From contig NZ_BCQV01000027.1 in NCBI RefSeq assembly GCF_001552255.1, forward strand, positions 1 through 63,420: DNA of 63,420 nucleotides, read 5' to 3'. Shown one piece after another: positions 15,940 through 26,441 of the stretch (its first letter is position 1; each line of letters starts with the position of its first letter). The notes beneath the pieces are model-generated. The model was not told the origin of the DNA and ran no database searches. It saw nothing but the letters and a program-made list of their open reading frames with translations. Source of the stretch: Alicyclobacillus shizuokensis NBRC 103103 (GTDB taxonomy: Bacteria > Bacillota > Bacilli > Alicyclobacillales > Alicyclobacillaceae). The position numbers and the translations under genes are program-made.

Positions 15940-16569
15940 TTACCGCGAGTAGAACTCGACAATCATCTGCTCGGCGACCGGCGCATCAATCTCCTCACGC
16001 GCGGGTAGACGCAGGACCTTGGCACTGTAGTTGGCCAGATCGCGCTCCAGCCAAGGGCTGACAGTCTGGGACTCAGCCGCCTCCAACAGCTCCTTGAAGC
16101 GAGCGAGGGAACGGCTCTTCTCACGGATGGTGATGACGTCGCCGGCCTTCACCAAGAAGGAAGGAATATTCACACGCCGTCCGTTCACCTCGAAGTGGCC
16201 GTGACGCACCAGCTGGCGCGCCTCCGCACGCGACGCGGCAAATCCGAGCCGATAGACCACGTTGTCCAAACGACTCTCCAGCGTCTGCAGCAGGGTCTCG
16301 CCGGTAATGCCGGGCCGACGCGCCGCATCCTCGTAGTAACGTTCAAACTGCTTCTCCAATACACCATAGAACCGCCGCGCCTTCTGCTTCTCGCGCAGCT
16401 GCAGCCCGTACTCGGACGGGTTGCGCCGGCGTCCCTGGCCGTGCTGACCCGGAGCAGTCGCACGGCGGTCAATCGCACACTTCGGTCCCAGGCAGCGCTC
16501 GCCCTTCAGGTACAGCTTCACACCTTCACGGCGGCACAGCCGGCAGACCGGTCCGGTATATCTTGCCAT
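15940..16569 (-). CDS. rpsD: 30S ribosomal protein S4, zinc-binding form
   Basis: S4 nucleates 30S assembly at the five-way 16S junction. The 209-residue protein starts [20 protein letters not shown]. Four Cys residues (9, 12, 26 and 31) form a zinc knuckle, so this is the C+ type. The S4 RNA-binding domain ([20 protein letters not shown]) follows. ATG 16569 has GGAGGTG about 11 bases upstream. Unlike Bacillus subtilis, where rpsD stands alone, the gene is in the cluster between rpsK and rpoA. Confidence 0.97.
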   Translation of the reverse strand: MARYTGPVCRLCRREGVKLYLKGERCLGPKCAIDRRATAPGQHGQGRRRNPSEYGLQLREKQKARRFYGVLEKQFERYYEDAARRPGITGETLLQTLESRLDNVVYRLGFAASRAEARQLVRHGHFEVNGRRVNIPSFLVKAGDVITIREKSRSLARFKELLEAAESQTVSPWLERDLANYSAKVLRLPAREEIDAPVAEQMIVEFYSR

Positions 16570-16674
16570 TCTAGTCTTGACACCTCCACTTTCATCTATA
16601 CCCGTTATAGCCGTAGCTTCCCATTTGCTTTTCAACCTGCAAGGATTTGGCGGCCAGCGCCGCCATCCCACGCG

Positions 16675-17088
16675 TCAGACTCGGCGGCGCTTGGGCGGCC
16701 GGCACCCGTTGTGCGGAATCGGCGTGACGTCGCGAATGCCCGTGACCTCCAGACCAGCAGCCTGCAACGAGCGAATAGCCGCCTCCCGGCCCGCGCCCGG
16801 ACCTTTCACCGCCACTTCCACCTGCTTCATGCCGTGCTCCATCGCAGTGCGGGCAGCCGCTTCCGCCGCCATCTGGGCGGCAAAGGGCGTGCTTTTCCGC
16901 GAGCCTTTGAAGCCCACATTACCAGCCGACGACCAGGAGATCACGTTGCCGCTCTGGTCAGTGATGGAGACAATTGTATTGTTAAAGGTCGACTTGATGT
17001 GGGCGACCCCGAATTCCACATTCTTGCGATCCCGCCGCTTCGTGCGGACACTGCCGGACGTCCGGCGTTGATTCCCTCTCGGCATCAT
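16675..17088 (-). CDS. rpsK: 30S ribosomal protein S11
   Basis: S11 lines the platform near the mRNA exit. About 137 residues with [20 protein letters not shown] and [20 protein letters not shown] at the C-terminus. Two adjacent ATG codons follow GAGGGGGTAAG; the second (17085) has the better spacing, so the protein may be one residue shorter. It lies 16 bp after rpsM. Confidence 0.98.
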   Translation of the reverse strand: MMPRGNQRRTSGSVRTKRRDRKNVEFGVAHIKSTFNNTIVSITDQSGNVISWSSAGNVGFKGSRKSTPFAAQMAAEAAARTAMEHGMKQVEVAVKGPGAGREAAIRSLQAAGLEVTGIRDVTPIPHNGCRPPKRRRV

Positions 17089-17104
17089 CTTACCCCCTCA
17101 CGGA

Positions 17105-17473
17105 TTACTTCTTCTTGCCCGCCACCGTGCGGCGAGGCCCTTTGCGCGTACGCGCGTTCGTCTTGGTCCGCTGCCCGCGCACCGGCAGACCCCTTCTGTG
17201 CCGGAGACCGCGATAGGAACCAATCTCAATCAACCGCTTAATGTTGAGCGCCACCTCGCGCCGGAGATCGCCCTCCACCTTGTAATTGCGGTCAATCGTG
17301 TCGCGCAGACGAATAACCTCGTCCTCCGTCAGGTCGCGCACACGCGTGTCCGGGTTGATGCCAGTCTCCTGGAGAATCTTGTTCGCCGTGGTACGGCCAA
17401 TGCCGTAGATATAGGTCAAACCGATCTCCACTCGTTTGTCGCGAGGCAAGTCGACGCCTGCAATACGAGCCAT
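17105..17473 (-). CDS. rpsM: 30S ribosomal protein S13
   Basis: S13 forms bridges with the 50S subunit and contacts P-site tRNA. The 122-residue protein begins [20 protein letters not shown] and has the helix-two-turn-helix [10 protein letters not shown] and the basic tail [17 protein letters not shown] 17473 has GGAGGTGGAAGG upstream. A 168-bp gap to rpmJ holds an 11-bp tandem duplication. Confidence 0.98.
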   Translation of the reverse strand: MARIAGVDLPRDKRVEIGLTYIYGIGRTTANKILQETGINPDTRVRDLTEDEVIRLRDTIDRNYKVEGDLRREVALNIKRLIEIGSYRGLRHRRGLPVRGQRTKTNARTRKGPRRTVAGKKK

Positions 17474-17498
17474 TCGGCCTTCCACCTCCAACTTGTGT

Positions 17499-17520
17499 AC
17501 TGCTACATCACTGCTACATC
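17499..17520. repeat. 11-bp tandem duplication ahead of rpsM
   Basis: ACTGCTACATC occurs twice without spacer. On the minus strand it lies between a TATATA sequence and the rpsM Shine-Dalgarno. A 6-bp hairpin CAAGTG/CACTTG lies about 35 bases upstream on the transcript. Confidence 0.7.
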
Positions 17521-17641
17521 TGTATATATCAACACGATGACAGCCCCAAGTGGACACACTTGTCCCCTCAGGCAGCCGCGCTGCACCGCGATGCATCCTG
17601 CAATCCGTAGACCTACAGACCGCACGCGCCCCGTGGGCGCC

Positions 17642-17893
<252 letters not shown>

Positions 17894-18112
17894 TTACTTG
17901 TACCGATAGGTAATTCTACCACGGGTCAGGTCGTAGGGCGACAGTTCCACTGTCACCCGGTCTCCAGGCAGGATTTTGATGTAGTGCATGCGTATCTTGC
18001 CAGAGACGTGGGCGAGAATCTTGTGCCCGTTCTCCAACTCGACACGAAACATGGCGTTGGGCAGAGGCTCTATCACCGTGCCCTCGACCTCAATCACATC
18101 ATCCTTCGCCAT
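17894..18112 (-). CDS. infA: Translation initiation factor IF-1
   Basis: IF-1 occupies the A site during initiation. The 72-residue S1-like OB fold begins [20 protein letters not shown] and ends [11 protein letters not shown], both canonical. ATG 18112 has GGAGG 8 bases upstream. The start overlaps the upstream KOW gene by 14 bp, suggesting coupling. Confidence 0.98.
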   Translation of the reverse strand: MAKDDVIEVEGTVIEPLPNAMFRVELENGHKILAHVSGKIRMHYIKILPGDRVTVELSPYDLTRGRITYRYK

Positions 18113-18428
18113 CCACTGCGCCTCCTTCCTCATCTCCATACATTGTCAGCAACTCCGGCAACGCCACGCGCAGGGCATGGCGCAGTTGGGCGTTGGTCAC
18201 GCGCCCTTGCTTCAGCATTGCGGTCCGCACTTCTTCCGCCACATATGGCGTCCGTCTCAGGTGCAGGACATTCTTCTTTTTGGGTTTATCCGCCTTGCGC
18301 ATACGGCCATCGGAGATGAGGACAAAGCGGTCTCCGACGTGCCCGATGACGACGGCGAACAAGCCGCTGTCGCGGCCCTTCGCCACCTCTACAATGCGGC
18401 CGATCTCAGGCAACTCAGGCTGCCTCAA
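18099..18428 (-). CDS. KOW-domain RNA-binding protein (L14e-like)
   Basis: A 109-residue basic protein with an N-terminal KOW/SH3-like fold ([22 protein letters not shown]) and a KADKPKKKN patch. The C-terminal tail is acidic and Gly-rich. Firmicutes often carry such a gene between map and infA; the precise function is not known, but ribosome association is inferred. The start is TTG 18428 with AGGTGA 9-10 bases upstream. map is absent here, so the gene directly follows adk. Confidence 0.85.
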   Translation of the reverse strand: MRQPELPEIGRIVEVAKGRDSGLFAVVIGHVGDRFVLISDGRMRKADKPKKKNVLHLRRTPYVAEEVRTAMLKQGRVTNAQLRHALRVALPELLTMYGDEEGGAVDGEG

Positions 18429-18442
18429 TGTCGTGTCTCACC

Positions 18443-19093
18443 TCAAGCGCCGAGCTGGTTCAGGATGGTACGCACCTCGGCATACACTTCATCAATGGGG
18501 CGTTGCCCGTCCACCTGTCGCAGCAGTCCCCGCTTCCGATAATATTCGACCAGGGGCGCGGTGTGCGCATACTGCTGCAGGCGGGTCTTGACGGCCTCCT
18601 CCGTGTCATCGCTGCGCTGATACAACTCGCCTCCACAGCGGTCACAGATGCCCTCCTGGCGGGGTGGCTGGAACACCACATGATACGTGGCGCCGCACTC
18701 GCGGCAGATGCGGCGGCCGGTCATGCGGGACAGCAAGACCTCCTGCGGCACGTGGATGTACAACGCCGCGCTCAACCCCAGGCCGATGTCTGCGAGCATC
18801 GCGTCTAGCGCCTCCGCCTGCGGCAGCGTGCGTGGAAACCCGTCTAGCAAAAATCCCCGTTCGGCGTCTGGTTGGCGCAGCCGCTCGCGCACCACCTCAA
18901 TCGTAACATCGTCCGGAACCAATTTCCCACTATCGAGGTACCCTTTGACCTTTTCGCCCAGAGGCGTTCCCATCGCGGCCGCCGCGCGAAACATGTCGCC
19001 GGTCGAGATGTGCACCAAGCCGTAGTCGTCGTGAATACGGGCAGCCTGGGTGCCCTTACCTGCCCCGGGCATTCCCAGCAAGACGATTTGCAT
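18443..19093 (-). CDS. adk: Adenylate kinase, zinc-containing long form
   Basis: Adk equilibrates ATP, AMP and ADP. The 216-residue protein has the P-loop GMPGAGKGTQA, the AMP-site segment STGDMFRAA, DGFPRTLPQAEALD, and a LID with CRECGATYH and CDRCG forming a structural four-Cys zinc site, as in Gram-positive enzymes. It follows secY by 24 bp. Confidence 0.98.
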   Translation of the reverse strand: MQIVLLGMPGAGKGTQAARIHDDYGLVHISTGDMFRAAAAMGTPLGEKVKGYLDSGKLVPDDVTIEVVRERLRQPDAERGFLLDGFPRTLPQAEALDAMLADIGLGLSAALYIHVPQEVLLSRMTGRRICRECGATYHVVFQPPRQEGICDRCGGELYQRSDDTEEAVKTRLQQYAHTAPLVEYYRKRGLLRQVDGQRPIDEVYAEVRTILNQLGA

Positions 19094-19117
19094 CCCCGTC
19101 TCTCCTCCCAGAATTGA

Positions 19118-20398
19118 TCAACGGATGAACCCGCGATAGTGGCGTTGCAACAGCTGTCCCTCCAACTGCTGCAGCGTCTGCAAAGCGACACCGACAAGGA
19201 TGAGCAGCGATGTGCCGCCGAAGTAAACAGAGGTTAAACCCGCCCCTGACAAGAGCAGGAACGGCAAGACCGAGATGCCCCCCAAAAAGACAGAGCCAAA
19301 CACTGTGATCCGGTTGACCACCCGCACAATGTACCGCTCCGTGTCCTCTCCCGGCCGCACCCCCGGGATGTACCCAGCGTGCTTTTGCAGCTGTTCAGCC
19401 AGTTGCTGCGGATTGATCTGGACGTGCGTGTAGAAGAACGTGAACAGGATGATGAACACGACCTCCGCCGCGATAAACCACCCTGAGTTCGGGTACAGGT
19501 AACGCATGACCCATTCTGCCCACGCCCGGTGCTGGAAGAACGTCGCCGCCATATACGGCAGCATCAGCAGCGAGCTGGCGAAGATGACCGGTATCACGCC
19601 GGCCGCGTTCACCTTGAGCGGAATGTGCGTCTGTTGACCGCTATAGATCGTGCGGCCCACCACCCGCTTGGCGTACTGTACCGGAATCTTGCGTTCTGCC
19701 TGTTGCACAAACACAATCAACCCGAAGATCAACACCACCCCAGCCGCCAGCAGAAGCACCTTGAGACCGTTCATGAACCAGTCGCCGGGATTAGGAGCGA
19801 ACCAATTCGAGTAAACCTCCTGGCCGAGCTGGCCAAGACGTGCGATGATGCTGACAAAAATGATAATGGAGATGCCATTGCCGACCCCTTTTTCAGTGAT
19901 CATCTCGCCAAACCACATCAAAAGGGTATCTCCGGCTGTCAGCGCAATGACGATAAGGATGTACCACCACCAGGTGTCCTCGTAAAGCAGGCCTCCCCTG
20001 TGGAACGAGAATGTCAACCCTGCGGCCTGCAGCAAACCCAACGCCACGGTTAGGTAGCGCGTCACCTGCGTGAGCTTGCGCCGACCGGTCTCCCCTTCCT
20101 TGCTCCACTCCTCAAAGCGGGGAATCACGCCGGTCTGCAACAACTGCACGATGATGGACGCCGTGATGTACGGCGTCACGCTCATCGCGAAGATTGAGAA
20201 GCGGTAAAAGGCACCGCCCGAAAACATGTTCAACAGGTCGAACAGCGGATTCTGGTTGCTGGGATTGTTCAACAGCGCCGTGTTCATATCCGGCACCGGG
20301 ATGTAGGTGCCAATCCGATAGATGGCTATCATGAACAGAGTAAACAGAATACGCCGCCGCAGGTGCTTGAGCTTCCACAGGTTCAGGAAGGTCTGCAA
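19118..20398 (-). CDS. secY: Preprotein translocase channel SecY
   Basis: SecY forms the protein-conducting channel with SecE. The 426 residues hold ten membrane helices, with RILFTLFMIAIYRIGTYIPVP at the first in part and the cytoplasmic loop AERKIPVQYAKRVVG. The start is TTG 20398, two bases from the rplO stop, with AGGTGATC upstream. It is the usual spc-operon neighbour of rplO and adk. Confidence 0.98.
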   Translation of the reverse strand: MQTFLNLWKLKHLRRRILFTLFMIAIYRIGTYIPVPDMNTALLNNPSNQNPLFDLLNMFSGGAFYRFSIFAMSVTPYITASIIVQLLQTGVIPRFEEWSKEGETGRRKLTQVTRYLTVALGLLQAAGLTFSFHRGGLLYEDTWWWYILIVIALTAGDTLLMWFGEMITEKGVGNGISIIIFVSIIARLGQLGQEVYSNWFAPNPGDWFMNGLKVLLLAAGVVLIFGLIVFVQQAERKIPVQYAKRVVGRTIYSGQQTHIPLKVNAAGVIPVIFASSLLMLPYMAATFFQHRAWAEWVMRYLYPNSGWFIAAEVVFIILFTFFYTHVQINPQQLAEQLQKHAGYIPGVRPGEDTERYIVRVVNRITVFGSVFLGGISVLPFLLLSGAGLTSVYFGGTSLLILVGVALQTLQQLEGQLLQRHYRGFIR

Positions 20399-20399
20399 C

Positions 20400-20843
20400 T
20401 CAGATCACCTCAGCGGTGCCGCCTGCCGCTTCAATCTTCGCCTTGGCAGCAGCCGAATACGCGTGCGCCCGGACCGTCAGCTTGACCGTCAGGTCTCCGT
20501 TGGCCAACACCTTCAGCCCGTCCTTGAGGTCACGCACAATCCGGTGTTCCTGCAGATACTCCGGCGTGACCACGGTGCCCTCCGGCAGATCGTTCAGCTG
20601 CGCCAGGTTCACGATGGCGTACTCCTTACGGAACCTGGCATTCGAAAAGCCGCGCTTGGGCAAGCGCCGAAACAGCGGCGTCTGACCACCCTCAAAGCCG
20701 GGACGGACACCGCCCCCCGAACGGGCCCATTGGCCTTTCTGGCCGCGTGTCGAGGTCTTACCCATGCCCGAACTGCTGCCGCGCCCCACACGCTTCCGAC
20801 TATGGCGCGCGCCTTCGTTCCCCTTCAGTTCATGAAGCTGCAC
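20400..20843 (-). CDS. rplO: 50S ribosomal protein L15
   Basis: A 147-residue protein beginning (V/M)[19 protein letters not shown], followed by the Gly/Arg-rich [18 protein letters not shown] and the [18 protein letters not shown] segment. GTG 20843 with GGAGGTG upstream is preferred. L15 is a late 50S assembly protein. Confidence 0.98.
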   Translation of the reverse strand: MQLHELKGNEGARHSRKRVGRGSSSGMGKTSTRGQKGQWARSGGGVRPGFEGGQTPLFRRLPKRGFSNARFRKEYAIVNLAQLNDLPEGTVVTPEYLQEHRIVRDLKDGLKVLANGDLTVKLTVRAHAYSAAAKAKIEAAGGTAEVI

Positions 20844-20856
20844 GTAAGCCACCTCC

Positions 20857-21051
20857 TCATCCATTCGATTCGACGACTTTGACGTCCACCAGGTGGACCA
20901 CCTTGTCGACCATCCCGCGTATCGTCGGGCTGTCGTCGTGCACAACCGTCTCGTTTACCTTGCGCAAACCCAGAGCGCGCACGGTGCGCCGCTGCGGTTC
21001 CGGTCGACCAATGGGACTGCGTTTGAGGGTGATTGCCAATTTGTTCGCCAT
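20857..21051 (-). CDS. rpmD: 50S ribosomal protein L30
   Basis: The 64 residues start [20 protein letters not shown] and contain the family pattern [19 protein letters not shown]. It lies between rpsE and rplO, as in other Bacilli. Confidence 0.97.
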   Translation of the reverse strand: MANKLAITLKRSPIGRPEPQRRTVRALGLRKVNETVVHDDSPTIRGMVDKVVHLVDVKVVESNG

Positions 21052-21064
21052 CGCTGACCCTCCC

Positions 21065-21562
21065 TTATCCCAGAATTTCTTCGATGCTCTTGCCGCGCAG
21101 GCGCGCCACCTCTTCCGCTCGCTTCAGCTGCATGAGGCCGTCCAGCGTCGCGTGCACCATGTTGATAGGGTTGCGCGAGCCCAAGGACTTCGTGACGATG
21201 TCCTTGATACCCGCCAACTCGAGCACCGCGCGTGCCGGACCGCCGGCAATCACACCGCTGCCTTCCGGAGCCGGCTTAATCAGCACCCGCGCCGCGCCGA
21301 AGTGGCCAATCGCCTCATGTGGAATGGTGGTGCCTTTCATCGGCACCTGAATCAGATTCTTCTTCGCGTCTTCCACCGCCTTGCGGATGGCCTCCGGCAC
21401 TTCCGACGCCTTGCCCAGACCAGCGCCCACGTGCCCGTTGCCGTCGCCGACGACAATCAAGGCCGAGAACGAGAAGCGACGGCCACCCTTGACCACCTTG
21501 GACACGCGATTGACCGTGACCAGCTTCTCCGACAGTTCCAACTGATTCGGATCTATACGCAC
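21065..21562 (-). CDS. rpsE: 30S ribosomal protein S5
   Basis: S5 guards decoding accuracy with S4 and S12. The 165-residue protein has [19 protein letters not shown], the loop [20 protein letters not shown], and [16 protein letters not shown]. The start is GTG 21562 with AAGGTGG upstream. No changes are apparent in the spectinomycin loop KVVKGGRR. Confidence 0.98.
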   Translation of the reverse strand: MRIDPNQLELSEKLVTVNRVSKVVKGGRRFSFSALIVVGDGNGHVGAGLGKASEVPEAIRKAVEDAKKNLIQVPMKGTTIPHEAIGHFGAARVLIKPAPEGSGVIAGGPARAVLELAGIKDIVTKSLGSRNPINMVHATLDGLMQLKRAEEVARLRGKSIEEILG

Positions 21563-21581
21563 AACGCCACCTTCCTTCCGC

Positions 21582-21950
21582 TCAGAATTTCAATCCGGCC
21601 GCACGCGCCGCTTCCGCCAGCGCCTGCACCCGTCCGTGGTAGAGATAGCCGCCGCGGTCAAACACGACGGTCTCAATGCCTTTCTCCAGCGCCCGCTTCG
21701 CGACCAAGCTCCCGACCTTCTCCGCCGCTTGCACGTTGCCGCCGTTCTGCACCTGCTCGCGCAGTTCAGGGTCCAGTGTGGACGCGCTGACCAGCGTGTG
21801 ACCGGCCACGTCGTCGATAACTTGGGCATAGATGTGCTTGTTAGACCGGTACACATTCAGACGGGGACGCTCCGGGGTTCCAGAGACGCGCTTGCGCACC
21901 CGCAAATGCCGACGCTTGCGAGCCAGATTCCGATCTTCCTTCCTTATCAT
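21582..21950 (-). CDS. rplR: 50S ribosomal protein L18
   Basis: L18 binds 5S rRNA. The 122-residue protein starts [20 protein letters not shown] and has [20 protein letters not shown] and [20 protein letters not shown]. It follows rplF by 29 bp. Confidence 0.98.
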   Translation of the reverse strand: MIRKEDRNLARKRRHLRVRKRVSGTPERPRLNVYRSNKHIYAQVIDDVAGHTLVSASTLDPELREQVQNGGNVQAAEKVGSLVAKRALEKGIETVVFDRGGYLYHGRVQALAEAARAAGLKF

Positions 21951-21979
21951 ACCAGCCCCTCCTTCCTGCGAACGTCCGC

Positions 21980-22519
21980 TTATTTCTTCCCGGTCTTACC
22001 GACTTTCCGGCGAACCACTTCGTCCTCGTACTTGATGCCCTTGCCCTTGTACGGCTCCGGCTTGCGGATGCTGCGGACCTTCGCCGCGTACTCGCCGACC
22101 AGTTCCTTGTCGATGCCGCGAATCACCAGCTTGTTCGCCGCGGGAACGTCCATCTCAATACCCTCGACCGGATCGAGAACGACGGGGTGGGAGAACCCCA
22201 GCGACAAAGTCACCTTGTTGCCGCTCTTGGCCGCACGGTAGCCGACGCCGACCAGTTCCAGGCTCTTACTGTATCCGTTCGTCACGCCCTCCACCATGTT
22301 GGCCAGGACGCTGCGCGTGGTGCCGTGGAGGCTGCGGTGCAACTTGTTGTCGCTCGGGCGCTCGACGACAATCTGCCCGTTCTCCACGACCACCTTCATG
22401 TCCGGGTGAATCCGCCGAGTCAGTGTGCCTTTGGGGCCCTTGACCACGACCTCCTGGCCCTGGCAGGTGACCTCCACGCCGGACGGGATTTGAATCGGTT
22501 TCCGGCCAATTCGGGACAT
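21980..22519 (-). CDS. rplF: 50S ribosomal protein L6
   Basis: The 179 residues begin [17 protein letters not shown] and carry the second-domain signature [19 protein letters not shown] near the C-terminus. L6 lies at the base of the L7/L12 stalk. Length and position are standard. Confidence 0.98.
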   Translation of the reverse strand: MSRIGRKPIQIPSGVEVTCQGQEVVVKGPKGTLTRRIHPDMKVVVENGQIVVERPSDNKLHRSLHGTTRSVLANMVEGVTNGYSKSLELVGVGYRAAKSGNKVTLSLGFSHPVVLDPVEGIEMDVPAANKLVIRGIDKELVGEYAAKVRSIRKPEPYKGKGIKYEDEVVRRKVGKTGKK

Positions 22520-22541
22520 GTTTGCACCTCCGTTCTGCAGT

Positions 22542-22940
22542 TTACCAGATGTAACAGATAACCTCGCCGCCGACCCCCAGCTTGCGCGCCTCTTTGTCCG
22601 TCAAAACGCCCTTGGAAGTCGACAGGATTGCGATGCCGAGGCCGCCCAGCACGCGCGGAATCTCGTCCCGCGAGGCGTACACGCGCCGACCAGGCTTGGA
22701 GATCCGCTTCAGGCCCGTGATCACCCGTTCCTGGTTGCGTCCGTACTTGAGGAACAGGCGGATGATGCCCTGCTTGTCGTCCGCGATGAACTCGGCGTCC
22801 CGGATGTACCCTTCGCGCTTGAGGATCTCCGCCACCGCGCGCTTGAGGTTGGAACCCGGAACTTCAACTTTATCGTGCCCGACCGCGTTGGCGTTGCGGA
22901 TACGGGTCAGCATATCAGCGATTGGGTCCGTCATCACCAT
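22542..22940 (-). CDS. rpsH: 30S ribosomal protein S8
   Basis: S8 binds helix 21 of 16S rRNA and represses the spc operon in enterobacteria. The 132-residue protein begins [20 protein letters not shown] and ends [16 protein letters not shown] 22940 has GGGGG 9 bases upstream; the in-frame extension upstream is spurious. Confidence 0.98.
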   Translation of the reverse strand: MVMTDPIADMLTRIRNANAVGHDKVEVPGSNLKRAVAEILKREGYIRDAEFIADDKQGIIRLFLKYGRNQERVITGLKRISKPGRRVYASRDEIPRVLGGLGIAILSTSKGVLTDKEARKLGVGGEVICYIW

Positions 22941-22960
22941 CGTGAAATACCCCCTTCCTC

Positions 22961-23146
22961 TTACCAGCTCGCCTTTTTCACGCCCGGCAGCTGACCCTTG
23001 TAGGCCAGGTTGCGAAAGCAAATGCGGCAGATGCCAAACTTGCGCAGCACGGAGTGGGGCCGCCCGCAGATGCGGCAGCGCGTGTAGGCCCTTGTGCTGA
23101 ACTTCGGCTTGCGCTGGGCCTTGGCAATCATCGATTTCTTTGCCAC
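22961..23146 (-). CDS. rpsN: 30S ribosomal protein S14, short zinc form (type Z)
   Basis: A 61-residue protein with [20 protein letters not shown] in the middle, giving the four-Cys zinc site of the ancestral form. It lies in the standard rplE-rpsN-rpsH position. Confidence 0.98.
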   Translation of the reverse strand: MAKKSMIAKAQRKPKFSTRAYTRCRICGRPHSVLRKFGICRICFRNLAYKGQLPGVKKASW

Positions 23147-23175
23147 GTCATCAATCCTCCCAAGTTCAATTTGAC

Positions 23176-23718
23176 TCAGGAACGTCGAAACGGCATTCCC
23201 ATCGCGGTCAGCAGCGCCCGCGCCTCTTCGTCCGTCTTCGCCGTGGTCACAACCACCACTTCTAGCCCGCGCACCTTGTCGACCGTATCATAGTCGATCT
23301 CCGGGAAGATCAGCTGTTCGCGCAGACCCAGCGTGTAGTTGCCGCGGCCGTCAAACGCGCGCGGAGACACGCCGCGGAAGTCACGCACCCTCGGCAGGGC
23401 GATGTTCATCAATTTATCGAGAAAGTGGTACATCCGCTCGCCGCGCAGCGTCACCTTGGCGCCAATCGGCATGCCGGTGCGGATGCGGAACTGGGCAATC
23501 GACTTCTTCGCCCGGGTGACAACCGGCTTCTGACCAGTGATGCGGGTCAGGTCGTCCACCGCGGCATCGATGACCTTCGGGTTCTGCACCGCTTCCCCCA
23601 GTCCCATGTTGACCACGACTTTTTCAATCCGCGGGACTTGCATGATGGACTTGTAGTTGAACTGCTTCATCAAATCGCCAACCACGTGGTTCTTGTAGTG
23701 CTCCAGCAAACGGGCCAC
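23176..23718 (-). CDS. rplE: 50S ribosomal protein L5
   Basis: L5 binds 5S rRNA and the P-site tRNA elbow. Starting at GTG 23718 (GGAGGG 6 bases upstream) gives 180 residues, the normal length. Family segments are [39 protein letters not shown] and [19 protein letters not shown]. Confidence 0.98.
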   Translation of the reverse strand: MARLLEHYKNHVVGDLMKQFNYKSIMQVPRIEKVVVNMGLGEAVQNPKVIDAAVDDLTRITGQKPVVTRAKKSIAQFRIRTGMPIGAKVTLRGERMYHFLDKLMNIALPRVRDFRGVSPRAFDGRGNYTLGLREQLIFPEIDYDTVDKVRGLEVVVVTTAKTDEEARALLTAMGMPFRRS

Positions 23719-23744
23719 CGGGGTCCCTCCTTTCACCTGGCTAC

Positions 23745-24065
23745 TCAATCAATCACTTCGCCAGACTTTTTCGCGTAACGCACCTTCCGCCCGTCTTCCA
23801 ACACCTTGTGCCCAATGCGGGTGGGTGCTCCGGTCTTGGGGTCCACGTGCATCACGTTGGAGACGTGAATCGGCGCCTCCTTCTCAATGATGCCGCCCTC
23901 CGGATACTTGAAGTTCGGCTTTGTGTGGCGCTTGACAATGTTCACGCCCTCCACCAGCACGCGGCCTTTCTTCGGGAACACCTTGAGCACCTTGCCCGTC
24001 TTCGACTTGTCCTTGCCGGCGATGACGACCACTTTGTCGCCGGTCTTCACGTGCAGCTTCGGCAT
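23745..24065 (-). CDS. rplX: 50S ribosomal protein L24
   Basis: An assembly-initiator protein of the 50S. The 106-residue KOW protein begins [19 protein letters not shown] and has [23 protein letters not shown] 24065 with GGGGGTG upstream fits. It ends 26 bp before rplE. Confidence 0.98.
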   Translation of the reverse strand: MPKLHVKTGDKVVVIAGKDKSKTGKVLKVFPKKGRVLVEGVNIVKRHTKPNFKYPEGGIIEKEAPIHVSNVMHVDPKTGAPTRIGHKVLEDGRKVRYAKKSGEVID

Positions 24066-24094
24066 CTTGGCACCCCCAATCCTGCGCTCCTGGC

Positions 24095-24463
24095 TCACAG
24101 CACTTCCGGTGCCAGGGAAATGATTTTCATGAAGTCCCGGTCGCGCAATTCGCGTGCCACCGGCCCGAAAATACGGGTTCCGCGCGGGCTCTTGTCTTCC
24201 CGGATGATCACGGCCGCGTTCTCGTCAAACCGGATGTACGATCCGTCCGGACGCCGCAGGCCGCGCTTGCTGCGCACAATGACAGCCTTGACCACGTCGC
24301 CCTTCTTGACAACGCCACCGGGTGTTGCGCTCTTCACAGAAGCGACAATCACATCGCCAACGTTCGCCGTCTTGCGGTTGGATCCACCCAGCACACGGAA
24401 GCACATGATTTCCTTCGCGCCGGTGTTGTCCGCCACGACCAATCGGGTCTGCGGTTGAATCAT
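24095..24463 (-). CDS. rplN: 50S ribosomal protein L14
   Basis: The 122 residues begin [20 protein letters not shown] and contain [20 protein letters not shown] near the C-terminus. L14 contacts the 30S subunit in bridge B8. Standard position after rpsQ. Confidence 0.98.
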   Translation of the reverse strand: MIQPQTRLVVADNTGAKEIMCFRVLGGSNRKTANVGDVIVASVKSATPGGVVKKGDVVKAVIVRSKRGLRRPDGSYIRFDENAAVIIREDKSPRGTRIFGPVARELRDRDFMKIISLAPEVL

Positions 24464-24493
24464 CGTCCGACCTCCTCCCAGCGACCGCTATCC

Positions 24494-24754
24494 TTACAGG
24501 ACAACAGCCTTCTCCACGATTTCGACCAAGCGCCAGCGCTTCTCCTTGGAAAGCGGGCGCGTCTCCATGATGCGCACCACGTCGCCGACCTTCGCCTCGT
24601 TGTTCTCGTCGTGCGCCTTAAACTTCTTGGTTCGGCGCACCGTCTTGCCGTACAACGGGTGCATGACGCGCTCTTCGACGGCCACGACAATGGTCTTGTC
24701 CATCTTGTCGCTGACCACTTTGCCTACGCGCACCTTGCGGAAGTTGCGCTCCAT
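24494..24754 (-). CDS. rpsQ: 30S ribosomal protein S17
   Basis: An 86-residue OB-fold protein with [19 protein letters not shown] and [20 protein letters not shown]. It follows rpmC by 19 bp. Confidence 0.98.
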   Translation of the reverse strand: MERNFRKVRVGKVVSDKMDKTIVVAVEERVMHPLYGKTVRRTKKFKAHDENNEAKVGDVVRIMETRPLSKEKRWRLVEIVEKAVVL

Positions 24755-24773
24755 TCGACATCCCCCTTTCGAA

Positions 24774-24971
24774 TCAACCGATTCCGAGTTCGCGTTCTTT
24801 GAGAACCGTCTTCGCGCGCGCGATGTCTTTGCGGACCTGGCGGATGCGCATCGGATTCTCCAACTGGCCGGTCGCCAGCTGGAAACGCAGATTGAACAGT
24901 TCGTCCTTCAACTCGTTGACCTTACTCTCAATCTCCTCGGTGGACAAGTTGCGCAGCTCACTGGCTTTCAT
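24774..24971 (-). CDS. rpmC: 50S ribosomal protein L29
   Basis: A 65-residue two-helix protein beginning [20 protein letters not shown], with [20 protein letters not shown]. It overlaps the end of rplP by 14 bp; GTG codons slightly upstream are possible alternative starts. L29 sits at the tunnel exit, near the trigger factor and SRP site. Confidence 0.97.
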   Translation of the reverse strand: MKASELRNLSTEEIESKVNELKDELFNLRFQLATGQLENPMRIRQVRKDIARAKTVLKERELGIG

Positions 24972-25395
24972 CCGCTTCACCACCCACTTCTTCGCGCTTG
25001 ACGAACTTCGTCTTTATCGGAAGCTTGTGTGCGGCCAAACGCATCGCTTCCCGCGCGACCTCTTCGCTCACACCGGCCAGTTCAAACAGCACCCGGCCCG
25101 GCTTAACGACCGCAACCCACTTCTCCGGCGAGCCTTTGCCGCTGCCCATGCGGGTTTCGGCTGGCTTCTGCGTCACCGGCTTGCTCGGGAAGATCTTAAT
25201 CCAGACCTTGCCGCCGCGCCGGATGTAACGAGTCATCGCGATACGAGCCGCCTCAATCTGGCGGTTGGTCACCCACGCCGGCTCCAGCGCCTGCAGCCCG
25301 TACTCGCCAAAAGTCACCTCGTTGCCGCCCTTGGAGACACCCTTCATGCGGCCGCGGTGTTCCTTGCGGTGCTTCACGCGCTTTGGCATCAACAT
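24958..25395 (-). CDS. rplP: 50S ribosomal protein L16
   Basis: L16 contacts the A-site tRNA elbow. The 145 residues include [52 protein letters not shown] and [15 protein letters not shown] 25395 has GGGGG 10 bases upstream; an ATG two codons later is possible. It starts 2 bp after the rpsC stop. Confidence 0.98.
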   Translation of the reverse strand: MLMPKRVKHRKEHRGRMKGVSKGGNEVTFGEYGLQALEPAWVTNRQIEAARIAMTRYIRRGGKVWIKIFPSKPVTQKPAETRMGSGKGSPEKWVAVVKPGRVLFELAGVSEEVAREAMRLAAHKLPIKTKFVKREEVGGEADESQ

Positions 25396-25397
25396 TG

Positions 25398-26060
25398 TCA
25401 GTTGCCCCCTTCCTCAGTGGTCCGACGGCGCTTGGGCAACACTTCGCCGCGGTAAATCCACACCTTCACTCCAATCCGCCCATACGTCGTGTGTGCCTCC
25501 GCTAACGCGTAGTCAATATCCGCCCGCAGCGTGTGCAAAGGCACCGTCCCTTCCGAATAGCCCTCCGTCCGCGCGATTTCCGCACCGCCCAAACGGCCCG
25601 ATACCTGCACGCGGACACCCTTCGCGCCGGCGCGCAGCGAACGCTGCATGGCCTGCTTCATGGCGCGGCGGAAGGCGACGCGCCGCTCCAACTGGCTGGC
25701 GATGTTCTCCGCCACCAGACGTGCGGACAGATCCGGCTGTTTGATCTCCGAGATGGAGATGTGCACCCGCTTGCCGGTCAGGGCGCTGAGCGCGTTGCGC
25801 AGGGCATCCACTTCCGATCCGCCCTTGCCAATCACCATGCCAGGCTTGGCGGTGTGGATGATGACGTTAATGCGGTTGGCCGCACGCTCGATGTCGACCT
25901 CGGCCACCGCCGCGTCCTTCAGGCGCTTGGCGATGTACTCGCGAATCTTCAGGTCTTCGTGCAGTAGGTCTTGATAGTTTTTCTTATCCGCGTACCACTT
26001 GGATTCCCAGTCACGGATAATGCCAATGCGCAAACCGACCGGATTGACCTTTTGACCCAT
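25398..26060 (-). CDS. rpsC: 30S ribosomal protein S3
   Basis: S3 forms part of the mRNA entry and helicase region. The 220 residues begin [21 protein letters not shown] type-II KH domain follows ([20 protein letters not shown]), then the [20 protein letters not shown] segment. It lies 6 bp after rplV. Confidence 0.98.
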   Translation of the reverse strand: MGQKVNPVGLRIGIIRDWESKWYADKKNYQDLLHEDLKIREYIAKRLKDAAVAEVDIERAANRINVIIHTAKPGMVIGKGGSEVDALRNALSALTGKRVHISISEIKQPDLSARLVAENIASQLERRVAFRRAMKQAMQRSLRAGAKGVRVQVSGRLGGAEIARTEGYSEGTVPLHTLRADIDYALAEAHTTYGRIGVKVWIYRGEVLPKRRRTTEEGGN

Positions 26061-26066
26061 GCCGTT

Positions 26067-26417
26067 TTATCCCTCCTCTTTCTCGGCCACCACGACCGTG
26101 ATGTGGCTGGTCCGTTTCATGATGCTGTACGCACGACCCTGCGCTCGAGGGTGGAACCGCTTCAAGGTCGGGCCTGGATCGACATAGGCCTCCTTGATGT
26201 AGAGACGATTGACGTCCATATTGTGGTTGTTCTCCGCATTGGCAATGGCCGAGCGCACCACTTTCTCCACCACCGGCGAGGCGCCGCGCGGGGTGAGACG
26301 AAGGATGGCCAAAGCCTCGCCGACACGCTTGCCGCGAATCAAGTCCACGACCAAGCGCACCTTGCGGGGAGCAATACGGATGTATTTGGCACGCGCACGA
26401 GTCTGTGCCGCTTCCAT
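26067..26417 (-). CDS. rplV: 50S ribosomal protein L22
   Basis: L22 has a beta-hairpin that reaches the constriction of the exit tunnel. The 116-residue protein has [20 protein letters not shown] and the hairpin [20 protein letters not shown]. No deletion is visible in the hairpin region known for macrolide resistance. Confidence 0.98.
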   Translation of the reverse strand: MEAAQTRARAKYIRIAPRKVRLVVDLIRGKRVGEALAILRLTPRGASPVVEKVVRSAIANAENNHNMDVNRLYIKEAYVDPGPTLKRFHPRAQGRAYSIMKRTSHITVVVAEKEEG

Positions 26418-26441
26418 GATGTCACCATCCTTTCCATTCGG

